The notes below the pieces were generated by a model. The model saw only the letters and a list, made by a program, of their open reading frames with translations. It ran no database searches and had not been told where the DNA came from. From Lentzea jiangxiensis (GTDB lineage: Bacteria; Actinomycetota; Actinomycetes; Mycobacteriales; Pseudonocardiaceae), in assembly GCF_900104175.1 (NCBI RefSeq), contig NZ_FNIX01000003.1, positions 636,598 through 700,597 of the forward strand: a DNA stretch of 64,000 nt, given 5' to 3'. This document shows positions 42,063 through 64,000 of the stretch, in pieces (the first letter of the stretch is position 1; the number at the start of each line of letters is the position of its first letter). The position numbers and the translations under genes were made by a program.

Positions 42063-42857
42063 TCAGGCTCCGGCGGCTTCGTCCCGGCCGTGTCGTCCGC
42101 CGCTGCCGAGTCCGGCGCCGCCGCGGAGTTCGCGCCGCACGAGATCCGCGATGGTCCCCCACTGGCCCACCGGGAAGAAGTGCCCACCGGGGAACTTCTC
42201 CAGGGCGAATGACCCGGTGGTGTGCCGCGTCCACTCGCTCGCGTCCGGCAGTGGCACGATCGGGTCGTCGGTGCCGGCCAGAACGGTGATCGGCGCGGTG
42301 ATCGACGCGAAAGGTTCGCACCTGTAGGTCTCGATCGCCCGGTAGTCGTTGCGCACAACGGGTAGCACCATCGCGCGGAGCTCGGCGTTGCTCAGCGCGC
42401 CCGGTTCGACGCCACCCAACGACTCGATCACCGTGACCATGTCGTCGTCGGACATGAGGTGCACGCCCGCGTTGCGCTGCAGGTGCGGCGCCGCTCGGCC
42501 GGACGCGAAGAGGTGTGAGACGGGGACGGAGGCGGCCTGCAGCCGTCGCGCCACCTCGAACGCCACCACGGCGCCCATGCTGTGCCCGAAGAGCGCCACC
42601 GGCCGGCTCTTGTCCAGCACCGCGAACACCTCGTCCGCCAGCACGTGCAGGTCGTCGATCGGCTGGTCGCGGAGGCGGTCCAGGCGGCCCGGGTACTGGA
42701 CCGCGGACAGCTGGACCTCGCCGGCGAGGTCCATGCGGAGCCTGGTGAACCACCCGGCGGAGCCGCCCGCGTACGGGAAGCACACCAGCTGCGGAGCTTC
42801 TTCGGACGTGGCGCGGAACTTCCTCAACCAGCGGCCGCCTTCAGCGACGTTCGCCAT
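42063..42857 (-). CDS. Type II thioesterase
   Basis: 264 residues from ATG 42857 with GGGAG close upstream. Alpha/beta hydrolase of the TEII family: FPYAGGSAGWF, nucleophile in GHSMGAVVAFE, Asp in GTDDPI, and catalytic His in FPGGHFFPV. Such enzymes clear stalled or wrongly primed acyl groups from PKS carrier proteins and can help release products. It follows the 4510-residue PKS, which has no fused TE, after a hairpin at 42944-42971. Whether it only edits or also releases the chain is not visible. Confidence 0.93.
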   Translation of the reverse strand: MANVAEGGRWLRKFRATSEEAPQLVCFPYAGGSAGWFTRLRMDLAGEVQLSAVQYPGRLDRLRDQPIDDLHVLADEVFAVLDKSRPVALFGHSMGAVVAFEVARRLQAASVPVSHLFASGRAAPHLQRNAGVHLMSDDDMVTVIESLGGVEPGALSNAELRAMVLPVVRNDYRAIETYRCEPFASITAPITVLAGTDDPIVPLPDASEWTRHTTGSFALEKFPGGHFFPVGQWGTIADLVRRELRGGAGLGSGGRHGRDEAAGA

Positions 42858-42943
42858 GATCTCCCTTTTCCGATCTTGTTGCTGTGAAGTCGAAACCGTC
42901 GTCGGCGCCAAGCCTCTGCCGCACCGGCTGAGCTCGAGGAGAG

Positions 42944-42971
42944 GCCCGGACCGCGCGGTGGCGGTCCGGGC
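42944..42971. terminator. Hairpin terminator after the modular PKS
   Basis: Perfect 11-bp stem (42944-42954 with 42961-42971) and 6-nt loop, 7 nt past the stop codon of the minus-strand modular PKS at 42978. Confidence 0.8.
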
Positions 42972-42977
42972 ACTCGA

Positions 42978-56510
<13,533 letters not shown>

Positions 56511-56604
56511 GTGGCTGAGTTCCTTCGGTTGGCGGCGACGGCACGCGGAGGGGGCGCTTCCTCGCGATGTCAGGGGTTCACCGTTGAACGCCACAGGGAT
56601 CGGA

Positions 56605-57249
56605 TCAGGGCTCGGGGTAACAGGACCGCAGGTGCTCCAGGTAGGCGGTGGTGTCGCGGTGCTGGTGGTCCTGCGCACCGCGGCGGTGCAGGTCGAGGCT
56701 TCCGCCGGGGTGCAGGCGCAGCGTCGTGGTGGCTCGCCGGACCGGCTCCGCCCGGCTGCTGTCCGCGAGGTCCAGCACGGGCGTGCCGGGCGGGAACATC
56801 GCGAGGGCGTCGGCGGTGGAGGCCACGGGCGGGTGGCCGGTGCGGTTCGCGCTGCTCACGTAGAGCAGCGGGAACGGGTCCAGCACCGGGCGCACCGGCG
56901 TCCAGCGGGCGCCGAACAGCAACGTCCAGGCGTCTCTGGTGGCGGGCACCAGCCAGCCGGGGACGCCGGGCGACGTCGGTACGAGCAGGGTGACGTGCTC
57001 GTCGGCGAGAAGCCGGTGGGCCAGGGCGGCCGCGGCCGGTTCGAGCGTCGTCGCCGAGATGATCTCGGTGCGGACGTCGGGGCTGTGCGCCCACACCGCG
57101 ACGGCCTGGTCGACCGGTCGGCCCTTGGCGGCGTTGACCGCGCCCGGGGTGGTGGCGGTGACGACGTGCGTGAGCGGGGCGGGGTTCGGCAGCACCACCG
57201 CCTCACCCCTGCCCAGGGCGTCTCGCACGTCTTCGATGTCAGCGATCAC
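56605..57249 (-). CDS. YrdC/Sua5-domain protein
   Basis: 214 residues from GTG 57249, overlapping the upstream stop as GTGA. The YrdC fold is indicated by the entry strand [14 protein letters not shown], the KGRP motif in [14 protein letters not shown], and [10 protein letters not shown], the Ser-Ala-Asn motif. YrdC proteins make threonylcarbamoyl-AMP, for tRNA t6A or, in TobZ/HypF-like proteins, carbamoyl-adenylate. A housekeeping copy would not normally sit coupled between a DRE-TIM enzyme and a PKS, so a biosynthetic carbamoyl or adenylate role is likely here. The C-terminal 50 residues are rich in His and Arg and unassigned. Confidence 0.85.
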   Translation of the reverse strand: MIADIEDVRDALGRGEAVVLPNPAPLTHVVTATTPGAVNAAKGRPVDQAVAVWAHSPDVRTEIISATTLEPAAAALAHRLLADEHVTLLVPTSPGVPGWLVPATRDAWTLLFGARWTPVRPVLDPFPLLYVSSANRTGHPPVASTADALAMFPPGTPVLDLADSSRAEPVRRATTTLRLHPGGSLDLHRRGAQDHQHRDTTAYLEHLRSCYPEP

Positions 57250-58472
57250 CGCTGTCCCGCTCCGGCGCGCATCCCGTCGAGGTAGTGGGCGAACGCCTGG
57301 TCGTCCACGACCGCGTGGCCCTGCTGGTAGGCGCGGGACTTCACCCAGGCCATCGCCGCGCGCGCGCCGGTGACGTCGAGCTCGTGACCGAGGCGGCCGG
57401 CGACAGCGGTGACGACACGGGCGCTGGCCAGATGGGTGAGCACGACGCTCGGGGTGATGCCCAGCTGCTCCGGGGCGAAGGGCTGGAACAGCTCCGGGTG
57501 CACGAACGGGGTGCCGGTGGAGATCGTGCCGACACCGGTGCCCACCACCGGGGTGGTCACCCCCAGCGGGACACCGATCTCCTCGGCCACGGCCTGGGCC
57601 AGGCCGGGCAGCCGGGTCAGGTCCGGGGGCGTGCTCCACGCGTCGGCGTCCTCGCCGAGCAGCACCTTGGTCCGGTCGGCGCGGTAGGCCAGCAGGAACA
57701 GCACCTGCTCGGTCGCCACCAGACCGGAGCGCTCGGCAACGCCCAGCCACGAGGAGGACACCACCCGCGCACCGCTGCTCAGGGCTTCGAGCGTGTTGGC
57801 CAGCCCCAGGCCGAGGTCGTTGTGCGCGTGCGAAGCGAGCACCACGCCTTCGGAGCGCGCGGCCGCGAACATCGCGCCCGACTCGGCGGGCAGCTGGTCT
57901 CCCACGGTGTCCGCGAGGAACACCACCCCCGCTCCCGCGGCCGTCAGCTCACGCGCGGCGTCCGCGAGCAGACCGTGATCGGCACGAGACGCGTCGGCCA
58001 GGCACACGTCCACCGCGACCCCGGCACCCAGCGAGTCGCTCACGAGGGCGGCGCCGACGCGCACGGCCTCGGCGGCCCGCCGGTGCGTCATGACTTCCGC
58101 CATGGCCTCCGACGCCGGGACCACGAGCATGACCCGTGCATGCGCGATGCCGTGCACGGAAGCGATCGCCTGTCGTACGTCCGCGGCCGTACCCCGGCAG
58201 ACCGCCGCGGGACTCACCGTTCCCTCGGCCTCCACCGCGACCCGGCGCACGGCCTCGAACTCCTCCTTGCACACCGCGGGAAACCCGGCGGCGAACACGA
58301 CGTGCCGAGGACCGTCCTCGCCGAACATCGCCCCCTGCTCGCGCGCCAGCCACACCCGGAAGTCAGGGCTCATCAGCGTCTTGCCCTGCGCCCCGTCCCG
58401 CGCCGACTCCTCCCAGAGCACGACCTTGCCGGCCAACGCCGATTCCCGCACCACATCCGGCTCAGCGATCAT
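57246..58472 (-). CDS. DRE-TIM metallolyase-family enzyme (homocitrate/isopropylmalate synthase-like)
   Basis: 408 residues from ATG 58472; an in-frame ATG at 58517 is possible. The DRE-TIM signature is WEESARDGAQGKT near the N-terminus, and HAHNDLGLGLANTLEAL carries the metal-binding His-x-His. Family members condense acetyl-CoA with 2-oxo acids or perform aldol cleavage (HMG-CoA lyase, homocitrate and citramalate synthases). The C-terminal leucine-binding domain of LeuA is absent, so it is not plain isopropylmalate synthase. It is translationally coupled to the YrdC-type gene, which lies 94 bp before the modular PKS, suggesting that the pair provides or modifies a building block. Substrate is unknown. 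Confidence 0.85.
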   Translation of the reverse strand: MIAEPDVVRESALAGKVVLWEESARDGAQGKTLMSPDFRVWLAREQGAMFGEDGPRHVVFAAGFPAVCKEEFEAVRRVAVEAEGTVSPAAVCRGTAADVRQAIASVHGIAHARVMLVVPASEAMAEVMTHRRAAEAVRVGAALVSDSLGAGVAVDVCLADASRADHGLLADAARELTAAGAGVVFLADTVGDQLPAESGAMFAAARSEGVVLASHAHNDLGLGLANTLEALSSGARVVSSSWLGVAERSGLVATEQVLFLLAYRADRTKVLLGEDADAWSTPPDLTRLPGLAQAVAEEIGVPLGVTTPVVGTGVGTISTGTPFVHPELFQPFAPEQLGITPSVVLTHLASARVVTAVAGRLGHELDVTGARAAMAWVKSRAYQQGHAVVDDQAFAHYLDGMRAGAGQR

Positions 58473-58481
58473 TGTGCACCG

Positions 58482-58886
58482 TTGCCAATCTGTTCTCGTC
58501 GACTCTGACGTCTGCACGCCACCGTTCCGCGGTGTTCTTCCGGCAACTCGGTCCGTCCCCGTGGTGAAGCCGGTTCTGCGTGGATGTCCGTTGCGCAGAA
58601 GGGCTGTTCACTCGGATGCGGTGAATTCTCTTGCGCCGACATCCCGATCCTGGAGCAGATCAACCGCCCGCACATCACGGAAAACCGCAACGACGAAAAC
58701 ATCCGTAGCGACCGATCTGCGGCATCATCGACGCGCACAGCGTTTCACCTGGTAAGCGACAGAACGGCTGAACTCACCACGTCCGAGTCGTCCGCCCCGG
58801 GCAGCTGCTCGGATGTGCGCCATGTTCGACTGGCGCACATCCAGGCTAACCAGTTCCGCATTGACCCCACTGCGGAAGTCCGCAGT
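58482..58886. repeat. Duplicated upstream segment (partner 38015-38441)
   Basis: Region directly before the DRE-TIM gene. It shares colinear blocks with 38015-38441, ending in a perfect copy of the palindrome. The shared GACGTCAGAG and GACGAGAACAGATTG elements (minus strand) lie just before the start codon here, but about 280 bp before the start codon at 37737. Confidence 0.6.
58869..58886. promoter_or_regulatory. Perfect palindromic operator-like site, copy D
   Basis: ACTGCGGAAGTCCGCAGT: perfect 8-bp arms around AG. Best example of the cluster motif, 352-397 bp upstream of the two possible starts of the DRE-TIM gene. Confidence 0.7.
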
Positions 58887-59060
58887 GCCGGCGGCGAGAG
58901 CCGGACGTCCCCGATGATGACCGCGAGGACACACCCCCTGCTCCGCCGGTGGTGACGTCGAGAAATTCTCACCGGAAGATGAATGGACATCCTCACCCCA
59001 GTCGCGTGCGCGTGACACAGATCGCAGGGCGATGCGGTCGTCCACGGCGGCGGCAGGAGT
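58869..59060. repeat. Dispersed regulatory repeat, copy D
   Basis: Fourth copy. It begins with the perfect palindrome at 58869-58886, carries GAATGGACATC at 58981, and has a degenerate second site GATGCGGTCGTCCACGGC at 59031-59048, 162 bp from the first. Rest of the 58473-59155 gap shows no gene. Confidence 0.6.
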
Positions 59061-59155
59061 CGCATCACCGGAATGAGGCGCCGGTCAACTGACCGCGGAC
59101 CGACAACGCGGTTGGGAACAGGAACAGCGCCCTGTCCACCGGAACAGGCTCTTCC

Positions 59156-59797
59156 TCAGTAGAGGTGCCGGTTCACCGCTTCCAGCTCGGAGTCGATCTC
59201 CGCGGCGGAGGCGGTGCTTCCGGTCTGGTCGCGCAGGATCGTGCCCGCGCTCGGCAACGACGTCGTGTCGGGCCACCTCTGCGGGTGCCAGAGCGACGCG
59301 CGGTTGAACGCGCGGGCGCAGTGCAGGTAGAGCCGCTCCACGTGCACCAGGACCGCCAGCCGGGGCCGCTTTCCCCCGATGGCGAGCGAGTCGAGCAACG
59401 CGGGCGTCGTCACCAGGCGAGCGGAGCCGTTCACCCTCAAGGTCACGTCGACTCCGGGGACGACGAACAGCAACCCGACGCGGGGGTTGACGACGATGTT
59501 GCGCAGGCTGAAGGCCAGCTGGTTGCCGGGTCGCTCGGCCAGCACCAGCGTGTGGTCGTCGAGCACCAGGATCGAGCCGGGCGGATCTCCGCGTGGTGAC
59601 ACGTCGCACAGCCCCGACTCGGTCGCGGTGGCGAGGAACGCCAGCGGCGAGAGGGAGATCAGGGTTCGCGCGTGCCGGTCGATCCGGTCGACGACCTTGC
59701 TCCGCACCTCGGGCGGCGGTTCGCCGATGATCTCGGTCAGGGCCTCGAGGTCCGAGATCACGAAGTCGTCCTGCCGGACCGGCGACGGCTCGCTCAT
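59156..59797 (-). CDS. Pyridoxamine 5'-phosphate oxidase-like FMN protein
   Basis: 213 residues from ATG 59797, overlapping the upstream stop as ATGA. The split-barrel flavin fold is indicated by LAFLATATESGLCDVSPRGD, LAERPGNQLAFSLRNI and NPRVGLLFVVPG, a pattern of the actinobacterial MSMEG_1061-like PNPOx subfamily. True PdxH residues for pyridoxal phosphate are not evident. It is the last gene of the decarboxylase, N-hydroxylase, acyltransferase operon. A redox role in hydroxamate assembly or a protective role is possible; none can be shown from sequence. Confidence 0.87.
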   Translation of the reverse strand: MSEPSPVRQDDFVISDLEALTEIIGEPPPEVRSKVVDRIDRHARTLISLSPLAFLATATESGLCDVSPRGDPPGSILVLDDHTLVLAERPGNQLAFSLRNIVVNPRVGLLFVVPGVDVTLRVNGSARLVTTPALLDSLAIGGKRPRLAVLVHVERLYLHCARAFNRASLWHPQRWPDTTSLPSAGTILRDQTGSTASAAEIDSELEAVNRHLY

Positions 59798-60384
59798 CGA
59801 GACCTCCTCGATCCACCCGGCAGAGCGTTCACCGCGGTGTGGAAATGCTCACGGGTGGTCGAGCACAGGTAGGCGGTCTTGGTGGGCAAGACCACCTCCC
59901 GCTCGACCACGGTCCCGTAGCGCAGCACGAGTGCGAGCATGGCGCTGTGCCGGACATCGGGTTCACCGATGACCCGATCGGTCGCGGGGTCCGAGAAGAG
60001 GAACTCGAACATCGTCCTGATCGCGACCGCGGTGAAACCGCGAACGGGCGCGGTGGTCGGAGCCGCGAGGAAGTGGCAGCCGACGTCACCGGGAAGCGGG
60101 GTGTAGACGTCCGGCCCCAGCTCGCTGGACGGCACGTACCGCTCGTACAGCAGCGCCGGTGCACCGTTGTGCAGTCCGATGAAGTCGTCGTGGGTGGGGC
60201 TGGCCGCGATCTCCTCGCATCGAAGGCGCACGTCTTCGACGGTCGAGTCGCGGAGACCCCAGTACTCGCATTTCGGGTCGACGAACCACGAGTGCAGCAT
60301 GTCGACGTCGCGAGCGGGATCGAGCGGGCGCAACGCGAGCTCACCGATCCGGTCGTCGACGTACCGGAACACGATCTCGCTCAT
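59794..60384 (-). CDS. Siderophore-type GNAT N-acyltransferase (DesC/IucB-like)
   Basis: 196 residues from ATG 60384, overlapping the stop of the hydroxylase gene. It has the siderophore acyltransferase pattern: LRPLDPARDVDMLHSWF, the substrate segment ECEYWG-like (KCEYWGLRD), GCHFLAAP, and a C-terminal DRVIGEPDVRHSAMLALV with the usual GEPD motif. Homologues acylate the N-hydroxyl of hydroxylysine, hydroxyornithine or hydroxycadaverine to form a hydroxamate. The upstream N-hydroxylase gives the matching substrate. Confidence 0.9.
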   Translation of the reverse strand: MSEIVFRYVDDRIGELALRPLDPARDVDMLHSWFVDPKCEYWGLRDSTVEDVRLRCEEIAASPTHDDFIGLHNGAPALLYERYVPSSELGPDVYTPLPGDVGCHFLAAPTTAPVRGFTAVAIRTMFEFLFSDPATDRVIGEPDVRHSAMLALVLRYGTVVEREVVLPTKTAYLCSTTREHFHTAVNALPGGSRRSR

Positions 60385-61712
60385 CGGTGCGTCCTCTCCG
60401 GGTGACCGACGACTCCCCTGGGTGCCGCGAACTCCTGGAAGGTCACGGACCTCTCTATCGGGTAGTGCTCGCGGCCGAGCAGTTCGCGGATGATGCACGA
60501 GTTGCGATAGGCGGCCATGCCGAGATCCGGTGCCACGAAGCCATGTGTGTGCAGCTCCGCGTTCTGCACGAAGATCTCTCCCCCGGCCGAGTCGATGCTG
60601 TAGTTCCTGCTGACCACGAAGCGCCCCCGGTCGTCCCACCGGATCCGGTCACGCAGCGGCGCGAGGAAGTCAGGGACGTGGTAGCCGTACCCGGTGCCGA
60701 GCACCAGCGCCTCGGTCCTCAGCGCGTACTCGCGTCCCTCCTCCACCTGCCGAAGCGTCAGCACGTGGTCGTTGCCGTCCCTGGCCACGGCGACCAGCTC
60801 GCTGTTGGTGAGCAGCCTGCCCGGCGGAGGGCCGGTCACGCTCCTCGCGTAGAGCACGTCGAAGATCTCGGTGATCAGGGAGTCGCTGATGCCCTTGTAG
60901 AGAGGGCTGTGCCGGGACACCAGCTCGTCCTTGACCCGCTGCGGCAGGGAGAAGAAGTAGTCGAGGTAGTCGGGGGAGGTCATCTCCAGCGTCAGCCGGG
61001 TGTAGTCGAGCGGGAAGAACCTCGGCGACCGGGTCACCCAGTTGACCTGGCACGAGTCCGACGCGGTGTTCCGCAACAGGTCCAGGTACACCTCGGCCGC
61101 GCTCTGCCCGCTGCCGACGACCGTGATGCTGTTCTTGCGCAACAGCTCCTGCTTCGCGTGCAGGTAGCGCGACGTGTGCACGACCTCGTCACCGGGATCC
61201 GCTCCGTCCACAGCGGACGGAACGTTCGGTGTCGTCCCGGTGCCCAGCACGAGCTTGCGGCCGCGCACCCGCGTCACCTCACCGGTGGCCGTCACCACCG
61301 CGGTCACCACGTGGACGCCCTCGTCCGGGTCGTGGTCGATCGAGACCACCCGGTGCCCGAACCGGACGCTGTCCAGCTTGCCCGCGGCCCACCGGCAGTA
61401 GTCGTTGAACTCCGCCCGCAACGGGAAGAGGCTCGTCCTGATGTAGAACGAGTAGAGGCGGCCGCGTTCCTTGAGGTAGTTGAGGAACGAGTAGGGCGAG
61501 GTCGGGTCGGCGAGCGTGACCAGGTCGCCCATGAACGGCGTCTGGATCTCGGCCCCCTCCAGGAGCATGCCGCCGTGCCACTCGAACTCGTCCTTGCTCT
61601 CCAGGAAGATCCCGTCGATCTCCCGCACCGGCTCCACCAGGCACGCCAGCCCGAGGTTGAACGGGCCGACGCCGACCGCGACGAAGTCGTGAGTGCGTCC
61701 CTGACCTCCCAT
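60381..61712 (-). CDS. Flavin-dependent amine N-hydroxylase (lysine/cadaverine N6-monooxygenase)
   Basis: 443 residues from ATG 61712; GGAGGTGA lies 12 nt upstream, inside the previous gene's end. Motifs: FAD-binding VAVGVGPFNLGLA, WHGGMLLEGAEIQTPFMGD, NADPH-binding VVGSGQSAAEVYLDLL, and the late VLGTGYGYHVP. This is the DesB/IucD/SidA family, which N-hydroxylates the side-chain amine of lysine, ornithine or a diamine. Following directly after a DesA-like decarboxylase, cadaverine or another diamine is the likely substrate. Confidence 0.94.
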   Translation of the reverse strand: MGGQGRTHDFVAVGVGPFNLGLACLVEPVREIDGIFLESKDEFEWHGGMLLEGAEIQTPFMGDLVTLADPTSPYSFLNYLKERGRLYSFYIRTSLFPLRAEFNDYCRWAAGKLDSVRFGHRVVSIDHDPDEGVHVVTAVVTATGEVTRVRGRKLVLGTGTTPNVPSAVDGADPGDEVVHTSRYLHAKQELLRKNSITVVGSGQSAAEVYLDLLRNTASDSCQVNWVTRSPRFFPLDYTRLTLEMTSPDYLDYFFSLPQRVKDELVSRHSPLYKGISDSLITEIFDVLYARSVTGPPPGRLLTNSELVAVARDGNDHVLTLRQVEEGREYALRTEALVLGTGYGYHVPDFLAPLRDRIRWDDRGRFVVSRNYSIDSAGGEIFVQNAELHTHGFVAPDLGMAAYRNSCIIRELLGREHYPIERSVTFQEFAAPRGVVGHPERTHR

Positions 61713-61717
61713 CGGCT

Positions 61718-63226
61718 TCAGCTCACCTCCGGCAGGAGCGGTTCGGCGTCCGCCAGGACGAGGTGGTTCGCGCAGTGTCCTGCGACGAGGTCCAGCACGG
61801 CGGCGATGTCCTGCAGAGTCGTGTTCGGGTTGAGCAACGTGAACTTCAAGCACACCCGCCGATCGATCTTCGTCTTCGCGATCATCGCGGCACCCGAGTC
61901 GAACAACGCGGAGTACGCGTGCTGGTTCGCGGCGTCGCACTCCTGATCGGTCATGCCGTACCCGCCCACCCAGCGGAAGACCACTGTGCTGAGCTCCGGC
62001 TCCGCCAGCACGGTGAAGCGCTCATCTGCGCGAAGCAGCCGCCACGTCGCGTGGGCGAGGTCGACCGCCTCGTCGAACAGGGCGCCGATGCCCTCCGCGC
62101 CCAGGACGCGCAACGTGAGCCAGAGCTTCACGGCGTCGGCCCTCCGGCTGGTCTGCAGGCTCTTGTCGACCAGGTTCGGCACGCCGCTGTCCTCGGGGTT
62201 GAGGTAGTCCGCGTAGTACGCGACGTGCCTGAGCGAAGCCTCGTCGGCGACGAGCAGCGCCGCACAGCTCACCGGCTGGAAGTACGACTTGTGGAAGTCG
62301 ACAGCGACCGAGTCCGCGTTCTCGATGCCGGCGAGCCGCTCACGACGAGCGGACACCAGGAGCCCGCCGCCGTACGCCGCGTCGACGTGCAGCCACAGCT
62401 GGTGCCTGCGGCAGGCTTCCGCCAGCGCGGGCAACGGATCGATGGCCCCGAAGTCGGTGGTGCCCGCGGTCGCCACCACCGCGATGGGAACGGCGCCCTC
62501 GGCGTAGCACCGGAACACCGCCTGTTCGAGCGCGTCGGGACGCATCCGGTAGCGGGAGTCCGTGCTGACCCGGACCACCGCGCTGTCACCGAGTCCCAGC
62601 GTGCGCGCGGATTTGACCACGCTGAAGTGCGCCTGCTCGGACGCGAGCACGCGCAGTTTCGGCAGCACCCGCCATCGTTCCCCGGGCGTCGGAGCCCGCC
62701 GCGCCAGTGCCGTGTCGCGCGCCAGCATCAACGCCTGCAGGTTGGACTGGGTGCCACCACTCGTGAAGATGCCGCTCGACGACTCGCCGAACCCGGCCCG
62801 CCGCGTGATCCACCTGATCAGGCGCTGCTCGATCAGCATCGCGCCCGTGCTCTGGTCCCAGGTGTCCAAAGAGGAGTTGAGCGCGGAGAGCACCGCTTCT
62901 CCGAGCAGAGCCGGGATCGCGACGGGCGGTACCAGGTGCGCCAGGTAGCGGGGGTGGTGGAAGTAGACGGCGTCGCGGAGGTAGATGTCGTCGAGCTCGG
63001 CCAGTGCTTCCGCGCTGTCCGACAGCGGCCGGTCCAGGTCGATCGAGGCGATCTCGGCACGGAGCTCGTCCGGATCGGGTCCGGTGGTGGGCCGGACGGC
63101 CTCGCCGACTCGCGCCGCGACGTGCCGCACACCCTCGCCGACGACGTCCCGGAACACGTCGGCGGTCTCGGTGAGCAGCAGGTGCTTTCGCGAGTCGGGC
63201 CGTGCGGCCCACTCGGTTCCGCTCAT
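61718..63226 (-). CDS. PLP-dependent group II decarboxylase (DesA/diaminobutyrate decarboxylase-like)
   Basis: 502 residues from ATG 63226 with AAGGAG upstream. PLP enzyme of the group II amino-acid decarboxylase fold: SSSGIFTSGGTQSNLQAL, WLHVDAAYGGG, and the PLP Lys in VDFHKSYFQP. The HKSYFQP form is found in siderophore decarboxylases acting on lysine or diaminobutyrate. It opens a four-gene operon ending at 59156 with order decarboxylase, N-hydroxylase, acyltransferase, PNPOx-like; the first three match desABC of desferrioxamine clusters. The DesD-type NIS synthetase is not in the window. Confidence 0.92.
   Translation of the reverse strand: MSGTEWAARPDSRKHLLLTETADVFRDVVGEGVRHVAARVGEAVRPTTGPDPDELRAEIASIDLDRPLSDSAEALAELDDIYLRDAVYFHHPRYLAHLVPPVAIPALLGEAVLSALNSSLDTWDQSTGAMLIEQRLIRWITRRAGFGESSSGIFTSGGTQSNLQALMLARDTALARRAPTPGERWRVLPKLRVLASEQAHFSVVKSARTLGLGDSAVVRVSTDSRYRMRPDALEQAVFRCYAEGAVPIAVVATAGTTDFGAIDPLPALAEACRRHQLWLHVDAAYGGGLLVSARRERLAGIENADSVAVDFHKSYFQPVSCAALLVADEASLRHVAYYADYLNPEDSGVPNLVDKSLQTSRRADAVKLWLTLRVLGAEGIGALFDEAVDLAHATWRLLRADERFTVLAEPELSTVVFRWVGGYGMTDQECDAANQHAYSALFDSGAAMIAKTKIDRRVCLKFTLLNPNTTLQDIAAVLDLVAGHCANHLVLADAEPLLPEVS

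Positions 63227-64000
<774 letters not shown>

Noticed and set aside
56605..57249. Housekeeping tRNA t6A enzyme
   Set aside because: Fold fits, but the coupled position within a PKS operon and the divergent N-terminal loop make a simple housekeeping role less likely; kept only as an alternative.

Overview
This window is a high-GC actinobacterial segment. Codon third positions are almost all G or C, GTG starts are common, and the closing DAHP synthase is of the mycobacterial type. The gene content suggests the Pseudonocardiales, although no rRNA is present to confirm this. Nearly the whole window is one secondary-metabolite gene cluster. It centres on five polyketide-synthase-type proteins, surrounded by supply, tailoring, regulatory and decayed genes.

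Layout from left to right. 1-4555 is the 5' part of an ACP-KS-AT-AT-ACP synthase that runs off the left edge. 5350-5827 is a broken Old Yellow Enzyme gene and 5877-6707 an IclR regulator. The plus-strand genes at 7255-10972 are a discrete acyltransferase, a GT1 glycosyltransferase and an HMG-CoA-reductase-like enzyme; a strong hairpin separates them from the convergent multicopper oxidase group at 11077-14099. The tight minus-strand operon 14166-20451 reads tyrosine ammonia-lyase/aminomutase, tyrosine 3-hydroxylase-like protein, O-methyltransferase, 4CL-type ligase fused to an SDR, and zinc dehydrogenase. That is a plausible route from tyrosine to a catechol-type hydroxycinnamoyl or beta-aryl thioester. 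A decayed second copy of the lyase lies at 21701-21936. 22092-24654 is an F420/flavin oxidoreductase, GNAT and NodB-type deacetylase operon.

25373-37737 (minus) holds an iterative aromatic-type PKS (KS-AT-DH-KR-ACP), an unusual five-part reducing synthase (FabL-type enoyl reductase, KS, chain-length-factor-like KS, KR, DH), and its AT-ACP partner. 39103-41994 is a LAL/LuxR regulator. 42063-58472 (minus) is a type II thioesterase, a 4510-residue modular PKS (KSQ loading module, two KS-AT-DH-KR-ACP modules, terminal SDR), a YrdC-domain protein and a DRE-TIM homocitrate-synthase-like enzyme. 59156-63226 is a hydroxamate-type operon (decarboxylase, N-hydroxylase, acyltransferase, PNPOx-like protein). 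63543-64000 is the start of class II DAHP synthase, probably chromosomal housekeeping and so perhaps just outside the cluster.

The most striking features are as follows. The ENR-KS-CLF-KR-DH protein plus AT-ACP looks like a whole reducing type II synthase fused into one chain. Module 1 of the modular PKS has an AT with an in-frame deletion of its specificity and catalytic-His region, in a cluster that also encodes a free AT. A dispersed non-coding repeat carries two LuxR-like palindromes about 160 bp apart upstream of several minus-strand operons, which suggests one pathway regulator (the LAL protein is the obvious candidate). The product cannot be named from sequence. An inference consistent with the genes is a glycosylated compound that joins a tyrosine-derived aryl unit, an iteratively made aromatic or fatty acyl unit and a short diene-type polyketide.
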